From JADFRG01 sp048054495 (GTDB lineage: Bacteria; Chloroflexota; Anaerolineae; Anaerolineales; E44-bin32), in contig JBGMQN010000131.1 of NCBI GenBank assembly GCA_048054495.1, forward strand, positions 1 through 64,000: a stretch of 64,000 nt of DNA, written 5' to 3'. Positions 55,446 through 63,391 of this stretch are shown here, piece after piece (position 1 is the stretch's first letter; every line of letters begins with the position of its first letter). The notes under the pieces are model-generated. The model worked only from the letters and a program-made list of their open reading frames with translations, had not been told where the DNA came from and did no database searches. The translations under genes and the position numbers were made by a program.

Positions 55446-55629
55446 TGACCCTCTCCGGGTTCAGACCAGCTTGATGGGAAGCAACATGCAGGGGCCGAGC
55501 CCCACGCGAAGGAACGAATAACTCCAGCGCATTCCGAATCGCCGTCTTTTAGTTTTAAATCGCTTTTGCACGAGCCTGACTCTTCCTGAACCTGCGCTCT
55601 TCGTGTGAAGGTTTCACGTGGAACATTGA

Positions 55630-56013
55630 TCACTCGTCGGGCGGCTTGCCCGACTGTTCCCATTGACCCAAAACAAAACCTACGGTTTTAGCGACCTCTT
55701 CCGGCTCAAAGCCCAGACGATGGGCCTGCCCAGCAAACCTGCGTGTGATCCCCTCCAGCGTCGTCTGGCCCGCTTCGCCGGGATTGATCACGAAGGTGCC
55801 GCGACCCTGCTGCGTAGAAATTGTGCCCGCCTCGTCAAGTATCCGATAGGCACGTGCCACCGTGTTGAAGTTCACGTCCAGTTCGTCCGCCAGCTCGCGC
55901 ACTGTCGGCAATTGATCCCCTGGCTTGCGTTCTCCGGCGGCAATGCGCTGCTCGAGCTGAGCCACGATCTGCATGTAGATCGGCTCGCCACTTCGGAAGT
56001 TTAGCTCAACCAC
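55630..56013 (-). CDS. GntR-family regulator, YtrA type
   Basis: Short regulator of 127 residues: winged helix (about 8-75) with IYMQIVAQLEQRIAAGERKP, LPTVRELADELDVNFNTVAR and ISTQQGRGTFV, then a small dimerising tail, the form of the YtrA subfamily that controls linked ABC transporter genes. GTG start at 56013. The 184 bp to the YhfC gene contain no convincing gene. It probably represses its own operon. Confidence 0.88.
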   Translation of the reverse strand: MVELNFRSGEPIYMQIVAQLEQRIAAGERKPGDQLPTVRELADELDVNFNTVARAYRILDEAGTISTQQGRGTFVINPGEAGQTTLEGITRRFAGQAHRLGFEPEEVAKTVGFVLGQWEQSGKPPDE

Positions 56014-56068
56014 CCATCAATCCTCGCGGCTGCCTGACTGATCCGGGGATCGGCAGCCTGCGGTTCAC

Positions 56069-56114
56069 ATTGTCGCATTGTAGCATTGTCTTATTGTACT
56101 ATTGTTTTTATTGT
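56069..56114. repeat. Six ATTGT motifs at 8-bp intervals upstream of gntR
   Basis: ATTGT begins at 56069, 56077, 56085, 56093, 56101 and 56110 (minus strand ACAAT-N3). The array lies 56-101 bp before the gntR start and overlaps the last codons of the AIR-synthase-like gene. One or two ACAAT copies could act as -10-like elements. Operator array or slippage-prone promoter are both possible. Confidence 0.65.
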
Positions 56115-57145
56115 ATAGGTGCCTCGCGGGTCTCAAAAAGCTTCGTGATTTCATCCCGCTCGGGTAAGGCCATGGGCTGGCTCCCTGAATCATTGACGAG
56201 CGTGACGCTCGGCTCGCCGCGTCTGTCGACTTCCCCAATCGCGGCTGCAGCGATCCCGCTCTCGCGCATAGCGGTCACAATTTGGTGTGCGCTTTCCGGT
56301 GCGGCGACCAACAGCAGTGCGCCAGAAGCGAGACTCGACAGCGGCTCCAAGCCGTAGTGCTCGCAGAGAATCCGGCCCTCAGGCACTATGTGGATAGCCG
56401 ATTCCTGAACTAGTAGCGCGGTTCGAGAGGCTTGCGCCAGCTCCCATAGGCCCGTCGCTAGCCCCCCTTCTGTGGGATCGTGCATCGCATGCACCTCGCC
56501 TGAGGCCTGCGCAACCTTCGCGGCCCCCACCACGCTGATTCCGGGCTCGATCAGGAAATTGGCACACCTAGACAAGAACTCCGCCTCAAAATGCCCTTCG
56601 AGCTCGTCGGCTTTCTCAAGCGCGATGATTGCGGTGGCCTCGATCGGGATGCCTCTGGCAAGAATGACGACGTCCCCAACCTTGATCCCAGCTGGAGTGA
56701 CCAGCCGATCCGGTTCGAGCTCCCCGAGCATGCAACCCATGACGATCGGCCGATCGATGCCGAACGTGATCTCCGTGTGCCCGCCGACCAGGCTCACATC
56801 CAGCGCACCACAAGCCTCCTTGATCTGCTCAAACACCGTTGTGGCGAGCTGCTCGTCTGCCTGGCCCTCTGGCATCAGCAGCGTCGCCAGGAACCAGCGG
56901 GGGGTCCCTCCCATGCAGGCAACGTCATTAGCGTTGACGTGGACCGCATACCAGCCCACCTGATCCGTGGCAAAAGTGATCGGGTCGGTCTTTGCCACCA
57001 GATAGCGGCCACCTAGATCCAGCACCGCCGCGTCCAGACCCACTCCAGGGCCTACGATGATCCGCGGATCGGCGCCGGATACCTTGCTCAGGAGCTCGGC
57101 CAGCATATCGGATGGCAACTTGCCCAGAGACAACGGTTTACCCAT
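56108..57145 (-). CDS. AIR synthase-related protein (HypE/ThiL/PurM fold)
   Basis: ATP-binding protein of 345 residues from ATG 57145; a TTG at 57163 adds six residues. PurM-type pattern: GVGLDAAVLDLGGRYLVAKT, the Asn/Asp site VHVNANDVACMGGTPRWFLA, VSLVGGHTEITFG and MHDPTEGGLATGLWELA. It resembles HypE but lacks the C-terminal Cys that carries the cyanide group, and no hydrogenase genes are near, so another phosphorylation or dehydration reaction is likely. Confidence 0.82.
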   Translation of the reverse strand: MGKPLSLGKLPSDMLAELLSKVSGADPRIIVGPGVGLDAAVLDLGGRYLVAKTDPITFATDQVGWYAVHVNANDVACMGGTPRWFLATLLMPEGQADEQLATTVFEQIKEACGALDVSLVGGHTEITFGIDRPIVMGCMLGELEPDRLVTPAGIKVGDVVILARGIPIEATAIIALEKADELEGHFEAEFLSRCANFLIEPGISVVGAAKVAQASGEVHAMHDPTEGGLATGLWELAQASRTALLVQESAIHIVPEGRILCEHYGLEPLSSLASGALLLVAAPESAHQIVTAMRESGIAAAAIGEVDRRGEPSVTLVNDSGSQPMALPERDEITKLFETREAPIQ

Positions 57146-57267
57146 GGGGGCGCCAGGATCCAAACGGGAGCGAGTCCGAACAATTGCATGTATCGGCAGA
57201 CATCGGCGGACCGCTATCTCCCCCGATCGGATGCGCCTTGTGTTGATCGATCTCCATCAGCATCACC

Positions 57268-57300
57268 AAGGAATATCAGCGTGATAGAATCGAATTCCTT
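57268..57300 (+). promoter_or_regulatory. pdxS promoter within a 7-bp inverted repeat
   Basis: Extended -10 TGATAGAAT (57282-57290) is enclosed by AAGGAAT (57268-57274) and ATTCCTT (57294-57300). The repeat could be an operator for vitamin B6 control; no PdxR-type regulator is adjacent. Confidence 0.5.
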
Positions 57301-57324
57301 AATACTATCCTCGTGGAGGCCGCT

Positions 57325-58212
57325 GTGGATAAGCAGGCTGGAACATTCACCGTAAAGAAGGGCCTGGCCCAGATGCTTAAGGGCGGTGTGATCATGGACG
57401 TCGTGACCCCCGAACACGCGATGATCGCTGAAGGGGCAGGCGCTGCAGCGGTTATGGCCTTGGAGCGCGTGCCGGCAGACATTCGGAAGGACGGTGGCGT
57501 AGCCAGAATGAGCGACCCCGCTCTGATCCTAGAGATCATGAGCGCCGTCACTATTCCAGTTATGGCCAAGTGCCGCATTGGACATTTCGTCGAAGCTCAA
57601 ATACTTGAGTCGCTTGGCGTGGATTATATCGACGAATCGGAAGTTCTTAGCCCTGCCGACGATGCACATCATATCGACAAACATGCTTTTAAGGTGCCGT
57701 TTGTGTGTGGATGCAGAGACTTGGGGGAAGCATTGCGACGCATTGGCGAGGGTGCCGCAATGATCCGTACAAAGGGCGAAGCTGGTACCGGAGATGTAAT
57801 CGAGGCTGTTCGACACGCCCGCTCGGTTCTGGGAGAGATCAGACGACTAAGGGATATGCCGGATGAAGAGCTAATGTCCTATGCCAAACGCATTGGCGCG
57901 CCCGTTGATCTGGTGCGAGAGACTAAGGAATTAGGAGAGCTTCCGGTCGTTAACTTCGCCGCTGGTGGCCTTGCGACTCCTGCCGATGCTGCCTTGATGA
58001 TGCAATTAGGAGTCGACGGCGTGTTTGTTGGGTCGGGCATATTCAAGTCGGGGGATCCCCCGTTACGCGGGAAGGCAATCGTGGAAGCCGTCACCCACTA
58101 CAACGATCCTGAGATGTTAGCCGAAATCAGCAAAGGATTGGGAGATCCAATGGTTGGAATTGGAGTAAGCACCCTTGCGGAAGAGGACCGCCTAGCAGTC
58201 CGAGGCTGGTAG
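57325..58212 (+). CDS. pdxS: Pyridoxal 5'-phosphate synthase lyase subunit
   Basis: Makes PLP from ribose 5-phosphate, glyceraldehyde 3-phosphate and ammonia supplied by PdxT. With GTG 57325 as start (GGAGG five bases upstream) it has 295 residues, the usual size. Features: TVKKGLAQMLKGGVIMDVVT with the active Lys/Asp, VARMSDPALILEIM, MAKCRIGHFVEAQIL, DYIDESEVLSPADD, GEAGTGDVIEAVRH and DGVFVGSGIFKSGDP. An in-frame GTG at 57313 overlaps the ribosome site. Confidence 0.97.
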   Translation: MDKQAGTFTVKKGLAQMLKGGVIMDVVTPEHAMIAEGAGAAAVMALERVPADIRKDGGVARMSDPALILEIMSAVTIPVMAKCRIGHFVEAQILESLGVDYIDESEVLSPADDAHHIDKHAFKVPFVCGCRDLGEALRRIGEGAAMIRTKGEAGTGDVIEAVRHARSVLGEIRRLRDMPDEELMSYAKRIGAPVDLVRETKELGELPVVNFAAGGLATPADAALMMQLGVDGVFVGSGIFKSGDPPLRGKAIVEAVTHYNDPEMLAEISKGLGDPMVGIGVSTLAEEDRLAVRGW

Positions 58213-58359
58213 GATCTGATGTTAATTATGACGATAGGCTTGGGGAAATAGCATGCTTGACTTTCGATTCTCGTTTTGCCACAGGCCATTTCCAAGCAAT
58301 TGTGGTTCACCTGAGGAATACAGACCGGCACCTCAAAACGTGGTGACGATGAGAGTGTG

Positions 58360-58950
58360 GTGAAAGTAGGCGTCCTGGCGCTGCAAGGCGACTTCCGTGA
58401 GCACGCCGAAATACTCGCCAGTCTGGGATTAGAGACCATCGAGGTCCGGGTCCCGAAACAGTTGCAGGACTGTGACTCGCTGATTATTCCTGGCGGCGAG
58501 TCAACTACGATCGGTAAGCTTGCGGATGCATTTGAGCTCATGGGACCGCTTCGTGAGTTTGGAACCCGACGTCCTATATGGGGAACTTGCGCGGGGGCGA
58601 TCCTCCTTTCTCAAGGTGCGCAAAGAGAGCAGCCCCTCTTAGGGTTGATGGATATCACGGTTCAGCGCAATGCATTCGGACGACAAGTTCACAGCTTTGA
58701 AACTGAGCTGCAAGTATCGGAGCTTGAGATGCCCGAGAAGCCCTTTCGCGCGGTATTTATTCGCGCTCCACTGATATCTCGAGTCGGCGAGAATGTCGAA
58801 GTGATTTGCCGCCTGCCCACGAATCAGGAATCTACCGATGACGGGATCGTAGCTGCTCGTCAGGGTAGGTTTCTTGCTACCTGCTTTCACCCCGAGCTCA
58901 CCGAAGACCCACGCTTTCACCGATATTTCATCCAGATGGCACAGGAATGA
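58360..58950 (+). CDS. pdxT: Pyridoxal 5'-phosphate synthase glutaminase subunit
   Basis: Class I glutamine amidotransferase giving ammonia to PdxS. 196 residues: MKVGVLALQGDFREHAEIL, the substrate motif IIPGGESTTIGKL, the nucleophile Cys in PIWGTCAGAILLS, and the His-Glu pair in ATCFHPELTEDPRFH. The start may be GTG 58357 or 58360. There are 147 bp between pdxS and pdxT, longer than usual, without a clear terminator. The next gene overlaps it by four bases. Confidence 0.96.
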   Translation: MKVGVLALQGDFREHAEILASLGLETIEVRVPKQLQDCDSLIIPGGESTTIGKLADAFELMGPLREFGTRRPIWGTCAGAILLSQGAQREQPLLGLMDITVQRNAFGRQVHSFETELQVSELEMPEKPFRAVFIRAPLISRVGENVEVICRLPTNQESTDDGIVAARQGRFLATCFHPELTEDPRFHRYFIQMAQE

Positions 58951-59888
58951 TTCGAGAATTAGATTGGCGGGACCTCCCACTGCTGCATCGTGTACGAGAC
59001 CGCGGGCTGTGTCCAGACTCTCAACTGGCCTTTACACGCGGCGCTCACGCCATGCAGAATGCCCTGCTGGGCCCCTTTATCCCAGGGAAATCCGCGGTTA
59101 CGCTCGTGTCACGCAACGGCGACATTGAAGCCGTGGGGCAATGCATCTACCGGTCGGACGCTCCCAACGCGCGACTTTCTTTCTTTGGTCCTGAAGAAGC
59201 CCTGGATCATGATACGGGTCTTAAACTCCTGGAGTCGCTGGCTGCCGCGGTAGGTGAGCACGGAGCGCCTAACCTGGTCGCTGAAGTGGATGAGCGTAGA
59301 GAGGCCTTTGAACGGCTTCGCTCTGCTGGATTTGCGATTTATGCCCGGCAAAGGATCTGGCGACTGGATGCGGCCAAGGGGGATTTCGAGCACTCTGACG
59401 GCGAAGTTTGGCGTGTAGAGAACTCGAAAGACGCCACCGCCGCTCAAAGCCTCTATCACAATATCGTCCCCGGATTGGTACGACAGGTCGAACCCCCGCC
59501 TACCCGTCCCGGCCGTAATCTCGTTTATTGGCGTGAGGGGGAATTGCTGGGCTACCTCGACGTCGAGCGCGGCTCACTCGGTACGTGGGTCCAGCCCTAT
59601 TTCCACCCCGCGGTCGAGAATTTTCAAGGATTACTCGGTGACTATCTCCGAGAGGTGCCGAGAGATCGCCCGGTCTATGTCTGCGTCCGCTCCTATCAGA
59701 GCTGGATGAGCCGACCACTGGAGCGTATGCGGTTTGAGCCTGCCGTCGACCAGGCGGTCATGGTCAAGCGTTTAGCGATCGGAGTTCGCAGACAGGCCGC
59801 GAGCCCGCTGCCAGCAGTCGAAGGAACTTACCCGGAGCCAACTGCACCGATTGCTCGGATCGAGGATCCGGCCGGTGCTTCCAAATGA
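58947..59888 (+). CDS. GNAT-like acetyltransferase fold protein
   Basis: Protein of 313 residues. MIRELDWRDLPLLHRVRDRG at the start and NLVAEVDERREAFERLRSAG followed by FAIYARQRIWRL are the shape of a GNAT domain (first 150 residues), and a second half of similar size (LVYWREGELLGYLDVERGSL, PVYVCVRSYQSWMSRPLERM) may be a second, degenerate copy. The pyrophosphate loop R-x-x-G-x-G/A is not clear, so catalysis is uncertain. ATGA overlaps with both neighbours place it between pdxT and the R3H ATPase in one transcript. Confidence 0.6.
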   Translation: MIRELDWRDLPLLHRVRDRGLCPDSQLAFTRGAHAMQNALLGPFIPGKSAVTLVSRNGDIEAVGQCIYRSDAPNARLSFFGPEEALDHDTGLKLLESLAAAVGEHGAPNLVAEVDERREAFERLRSAGFAIYARQRIWRLDAAKGDFEHSDGEVWRVENSKDATAAQSLYHNIVPGLVRQVEPPPTRPGRNLVYWREGELLGYLDVERGSLGTWVQPYFHPAVENFQGLLGDYLREVPRDRPVYVCVRSYQSWMSRPLERMRFEPAVDQAVMVKRLAIGVRRQAASPLPAVEGTYPEPTAPIARIEDPAGASK

Positions 59889-61471
59889 CAGGAAGACGCA
59901 TCACCGACGACCTGGACACCCTGCGAGGTGTCCTGCCTCCATACATCACCGACAAATTAACTGAAATTAATCGGCCCGACGATCTGCTCGAGGTCATCCT
60001 GGATATCGGGCGAGTTCCGACAGCCCGCTACGTCGACGTTGAGCTGACCCTGAGCGACAAGGAGGTCGCCTGGGAAGATATCGACTATGTCATTGAGCGC
60101 ATCGGCGATTTCGACGCCGACAACCGTGCGGGAATCGAGCGTACCCTACATCGTATATCAGCCATCCGCAACCGGCACGCTCGCATCGTCGGTCTGACGT
60201 GCCGGGTGGGTCGGGCAGTCTACGGCACGATCGATATCATTCAAGACTTAATCAACAGCGGCGAAAGTCTGCTGTTGCTTGGCCGGCCGGGAGTCGGCAA
60301 GACCACGATGCTGCGCGAGGCAGCCCGTGTCCTGGCCGATGAGAAACGCGTGGTCATCGTTGACACCTCGAACGAGATCGCCGGCGACGGTGATGTTCCT
60401 CATCCGGCTATCGGACGCGCGCGTCGGATGCAGGTTCGCAAACCAAGCTTGCAGCACGAGGTCATGATCGAGGCCGTTGAAAACCACAACCCTGAAGTGA
60501 TCGTGATTGACGAGATCGGGCGGGAGTTAGAAGCGGTGGCTGCGCGGACCATCGCCGAACGCGGAGTGCAGCTCGTCGGCACCGCCCACGGCAACACCCT
60601 CGAAAATCTACTCCTAAATCCCACGCTATCTGACCTGGTGGGCGGCATCGAATCGGTAACTCTGTCTGACGAGGAAGCCCGCCGTCGCGGCACTCAGAAG
60701 ACGGTGCTCGAACGCCGCGCGGCGCCCACCTTCGATGTACTTATTGAGATCCAAGATCGCGAGAAACTTGCCGTGCACCACGACGTATCCGCTGCGGTAG
60801 ATGCGCTACTGCGCAACGTCCCACCCGCCATGGAAGAACGCTTCCGCGACGAAGCGGGTGAGATCCAGATCAACAAACTTAACACAGGCGCGAGCTCCAC
60901 CCGCCGAGGCCCCGCTGGATACCGAAGACAGTCCGCACTTCCAAGCGCTCAGCCTCCCGAGGATCTTGCCCGCCCTGCCTCCCCCAAGCTTCCCGGAGAG
61001 CCGCTGGAGACCATCCGCATCTACCCCTACGGAGTAGCCCGCAACCGGCTGCGGCAGGCCGCCAAGCGCATCCGCGTGCCGGTGTTGATTGCGGATGACA
61101 TCGGTCAGGCGGATGCGATGGTCACCCTCCGCTCCTACTATCGCAGGCATCGCAAGCTGATCGCCGATGCGGAAAACCGGCGAATGCCGATCTACGTGTT
61201 GCGGGCAAATACGGTGGGCCAGATGGAGAGCTTTCTGGTTGACCTCTTTGCCCTGGATCGAGAGCCGGCGGGCGATCTTACGCTGACGCAGGGCGCGCAT
61301 GACGCGCAGGAGGCCATTGAAAAGGTGCTGAACGGTGCCCGCTCGGTCGACCTCAGGCCGGCTTCGTCCTACGTGCGCCGACAACAGCACGAGATGGCTC
61401 GCCAGGCCGATCTGGTCTCCCATTCCTACGGCAAGGATCCTCGGCGGCGAGTAAGGATCTTTCGCGATTGA
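59885..61471 (+). CDS. SpoIIIAA/Ycf45-like AAA ATPase with C-terminal R3H domain
   Basis: Cytoplasmic ATPase of 528 residues. The ATPase (about 60-320) has Walker A LLLGRPGVGKTTMLREAARV, VVIVDTSNEIAGDGDVPHPA, Walker B VIVIDEIGRELEA and GTAHGNTLENLLLNP, as in SpoIIIAA and plastid Ycf45. A linker and a second alpha/beta segment (IRIYPYGVARNRLRQAAKRI) lead to a C-terminal R3H-like segment (HEMARQADLVSHSYGKDPRR) for single-stranded nucleic acid. Widespread in Cyanobacteria and Chloroflexota; role not settled. It overlaps both neighbours by four bases. Confidence 0.87.
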   Translation: MTGRRITDDLDTLRGVLPPYITDKLTEINRPDDLLEVILDIGRVPTARYVDVELTLSDKEVAWEDIDYVIERIGDFDADNRAGIERTLHRISAIRNRHARIVGLTCRVGRAVYGTIDIIQDLINSGESLLLLGRPGVGKTTMLREAARVLADEKRVVIVDTSNEIAGDGDVPHPAIGRARRMQVRKPSLQHEVMIEAVENHNPEVIVIDEIGRELEAVAARTIAERGVQLVGTAHGNTLENLLLNPTLSDLVGGIESVTLSDEEARRRGTQKTVLERRAAPTFDVLIEIQDREKLAVHHDVSAAVDALLRNVPPAMEERFRDEAGEIQINKLNTGASSTRRGPAGYRRQSALPSAQPPEDLARPASPKLPGEPLETIRIYPYGVARNRLRQAAKRIRVPVLIADDIGQADAMVTLRSYYRRHRKLIADAENRRMPIYVLRANTVGQMESFLVDLFALDREPAGDLTLTQGAHDAQEAIEKVLNGARSVDLRPASSYVRRQQHEMARQADLVSHSYGKDPRRRVRIFRD

Positions 61472-62082
61472 GTTTCTTCGTAACCCTTGAAGGCCCCGAG
61501 GGGGGCGGCAAGTCCACTCAAGCTCTGCGATTGGGCGATCATCTAAAAAGCCAGGGGCACGACATCTTATTCACTCGAGAGCCCGGCGGCACAGAAATCG
61601 GCGACCAGATCCGCCAGGTGATCATGTCGCTTGAGAACAAGAGCATGAGCCCGGAGGCCGAGTTCCTGTTATTTTCCGCCTCGCGGGCGCAGCTAGTACG
61701 GGAACTCATTCAGCCTCATCTCGAGCGTGGGGGGGTGGTTGTGTGCGACCGTTTCTTCCACTCCTCTTTGGCCTACCAGGGCTACGGTCACCAGTTGGAT
61801 CTGGAGCTGCTTCGCACCGTTACCGGCTTCGCCACGGGTGGGTTGATCCCGGACCTTACTTTACTTCTCGACCTCACCAGCGAGCTTGGGCTGGAGCGCC
61901 GCAAACAGGACGGCCGCTGGAACCGCCTCGACGACTACGATCTGGCGTTCCACGAACGCGTCCGGCAAGGCTACCTGCGCCTGGCAGACGCCGACCCGGA
62001 CCGTTGGGCCCGGATCGACGCGGCCCAGACTGAGCATCAGATTCAGGAACAGATACGGGAAGTTGTTGAGGGGCGAATATAA
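61468..62082 (+). CDS. tmk: Thymidylate kinase
   Basis: Phosphorylates dTMP to dTDP. 204 residues with P-loop LEGPEGGGKSTQALRLGDHL, the DRY-type motif VVCDRFFHSSLAYQGYG, FTREPGGTEIGDQIR, and the LID region LERRKQDGRWNRLDDYDLAF. TTG start overlaps the R3H ATPase stop (TTGA). Confidence 0.95.
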   Translation: MSFFVTLEGPEGGGKSTQALRLGDHLKSQGHDILFTREPGGTEIGDQIRQVIMSLENKSMSPEAEFLLFSASRAQLVRELIQPHLERGGVVVCDRFFHSSLAYQGYGHQLDLELLRTVTGFATGGLIPDLTLLLDLTSELGLERRKQDGRWNRLDDYDLAFHERVRQGYLRLADADPDRWARIDAAQTEHQIQEQIREVVEGRI

Positions 62083-62160
62083 GTGTGGCGTACCGGGCGC
62101 TCTCGTACCTGGGCGCCAGATAGTAGGAAAACGGGGGGTCTGCAGCAGATCCCTTGGTTG

Positions 62161-62541
62161 CTAGAAGCCGAAGTCGTCCCCGCCCCCGAGATCAGGCATA
62201 TCCTTCTCTATTTGCTCTGGATCGTCACCAGCCTCCAGGCGATCGACCACCTCATCAAATTCGGCCGGCATATCCTCACCGAGCTCGTTGCCCATCTTGC
62301 GCATCATCTTGGCCATGGACTTGGGGTCATTCTCATCGAAGTCTCCCCAGCTGCTCGGGTCAGAGAGATCCTCAAGCCGTGAATCTTCCGATTTGGCAAT
62401 GCGGATTCGACCGATGATTCGGTGCAGGTCTTTGCCCCCGCAGTGCGGGCACTCGACAGGCGTTTCGCCATACTCTTCGTAGGTTTGATAGATCACAGAT
62501 CGCTTGTTGCAGTTAGCGCAGCGGTAATCGTAGCTCGGCAT
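62161..62541 (-). CDS. FmdB-type zinc ribbon protein
   Basis: Small protein of 126 residues. The N-terminal ribbon MPSYDYRCANCNKRSVIYQ and TPVECPHCGGKDLHRIIG gives two CxxC pairs for one Zn. The rest is acidic and helical (LEDLSDPSSWGDFDENDPKS) and ends in GGGDDFGF. Possible regulator; unknown partner. GGAGG six bases before ATG. Confidence 0.87.
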   Translation of the reverse strand: MPSYDYRCANCNKRSVIYQTYEEYGETPVECPHCGGKDLHRIIGRIRIAKSEDSRLEDLSDPSSWGDFDENDPKSMAKMMRKMGNELGEDMPAEFDEVVDRLEAGDDPEQIEKDMPDLGGGDDFGF

Positions 62542-62556
62542 CGCGGCCTCCAGCGA

Positions 62557-63189
62557 ATGGGATTATACTCAGCGCCCGCAACCGTGATTGAGCATCCCAC
62601 CGAGCCACTCCTTGTCGTGATTTCCGGCCCCTCCGGAGTCGGCAAGGACACCGTCCTGGATCATATGAAGCAGCGGGGGCTGCCGTTCCATTTTGTGGTC
62701 ACGGCGACCACCCGCCCCCGCCGACCCGGCGAAGTTGAAGGCGAAGACTACTTCTTTGTCGAGGAAGAGCAATTCCTTGACATGATCGAAAAGGGCGAAC
62801 TGATTGAGCACGCCCTCGTATACAACGACTACAAGGGCGTCCCCAGGCAGCAGATTCGAGAAGCCATGGAAAGCGCACAGGACGTTGTGATGCGCGTGGA
62901 CGTGCAGGGAGCCAAGACGATCCGGACCCTGGCACCCGAGGCCCTGTTGATCTTTTTGACCGCCAGCGACGAAGAGGAGCTTGCTCGCCGTCTCCGGAAG
63001 CGCCGGACCGAGTCGGAAGCGGATCTGCAGCTCAGACTGGAGACGGCTAAAGAGGAGCTCGGATACTTGGAAATCTTCGACTATGCCGTCCTGAATGCGG
63101 ATTCGCAGGTCGACAAGGCGGTGGATACGATCCTAGCCATCATTGAGGCCGAACATCATCGCACCGATCCGCGCCGCGTGGAACTGTAG
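62557..63189 (+). CDS. gmk: Guanylate kinase
   Basis: Phosphorylates GMP to GDP. From ATG 62557 it has 210 residues; GTG 62584 is an alternative start (201 residues) and would avoid the divergent promoter, and neither has a good ribosome site. P-loop VVISGPSGVGKDTVLDHMKQ, GMP site TATTRPRRPGEVEGEDYFFV, YNDYKGVPRQQIREAM and LLIFLTASDEEELARRLRKR are typical. Confidence 0.93.
   Translation: MGLYSAPATVIEHPTEPLLVVISGPSGVGKDTVLDHMKQRGLPFHFVVTATTRPRRPGEVEGEDYFFVEEEQFLDMIEKGELIEHALVYNDYKGVPRQQIREAMESAQDVVMRVDVQGAKTIRTLAPEALLIFLTASDEEELARRLRKRRTESEADLQLRLETAKEELGYLEIFDYAVLNADSQVDKAVDTILAIIEAEHHRTDPRRVEL
62562..62567 (-). promoter_or_regulatory. -10 box of the fmdB-type gene
   Basis: On the minus strand TATAAT, 20 bp before the ATG, followed by a TGGAGG ribosome site. 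It overlaps the 5' end of gmk on the other strand. Confidence 0.5.
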
Positions 63190-63320
63190 CCCTCACATGT
63201 ATGCCCCAGGGCGCGGGTGAGAAGGGATCTTGTCCATGCTCTGGTGTAAGTTCGCAGGATATGTGACATCCTTCAGGCCACAAACTGTCCAAGGGGCTAT
63301 TCTCATCAGCCCCGGCGGTT

Positions 63321-63329
63321 TGCTAGAAT
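63321..63329 (+). promoter_or_regulatory. Extended -10 promoter of the ferredoxin-NADP reductase gene
   Basis: TGCTAGAAT followed by CG, 63 bp before the ATG. A GGGAACC/GGTTCCC hairpin lies in the leader just after it. Confidence 0.5.
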
Positions 63330-63391
63330 CGTGGCCCGGGGAACCGCACGCGGGTTCCCTGACGCATCCGAATGGGAGTTGATTGGATCTA

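Noticed and set aside
55446..55629. Short frames (about 20 codons) between the YhfC gene and gntR
   Set aside because: Too short and without family resemblance to support as genes.
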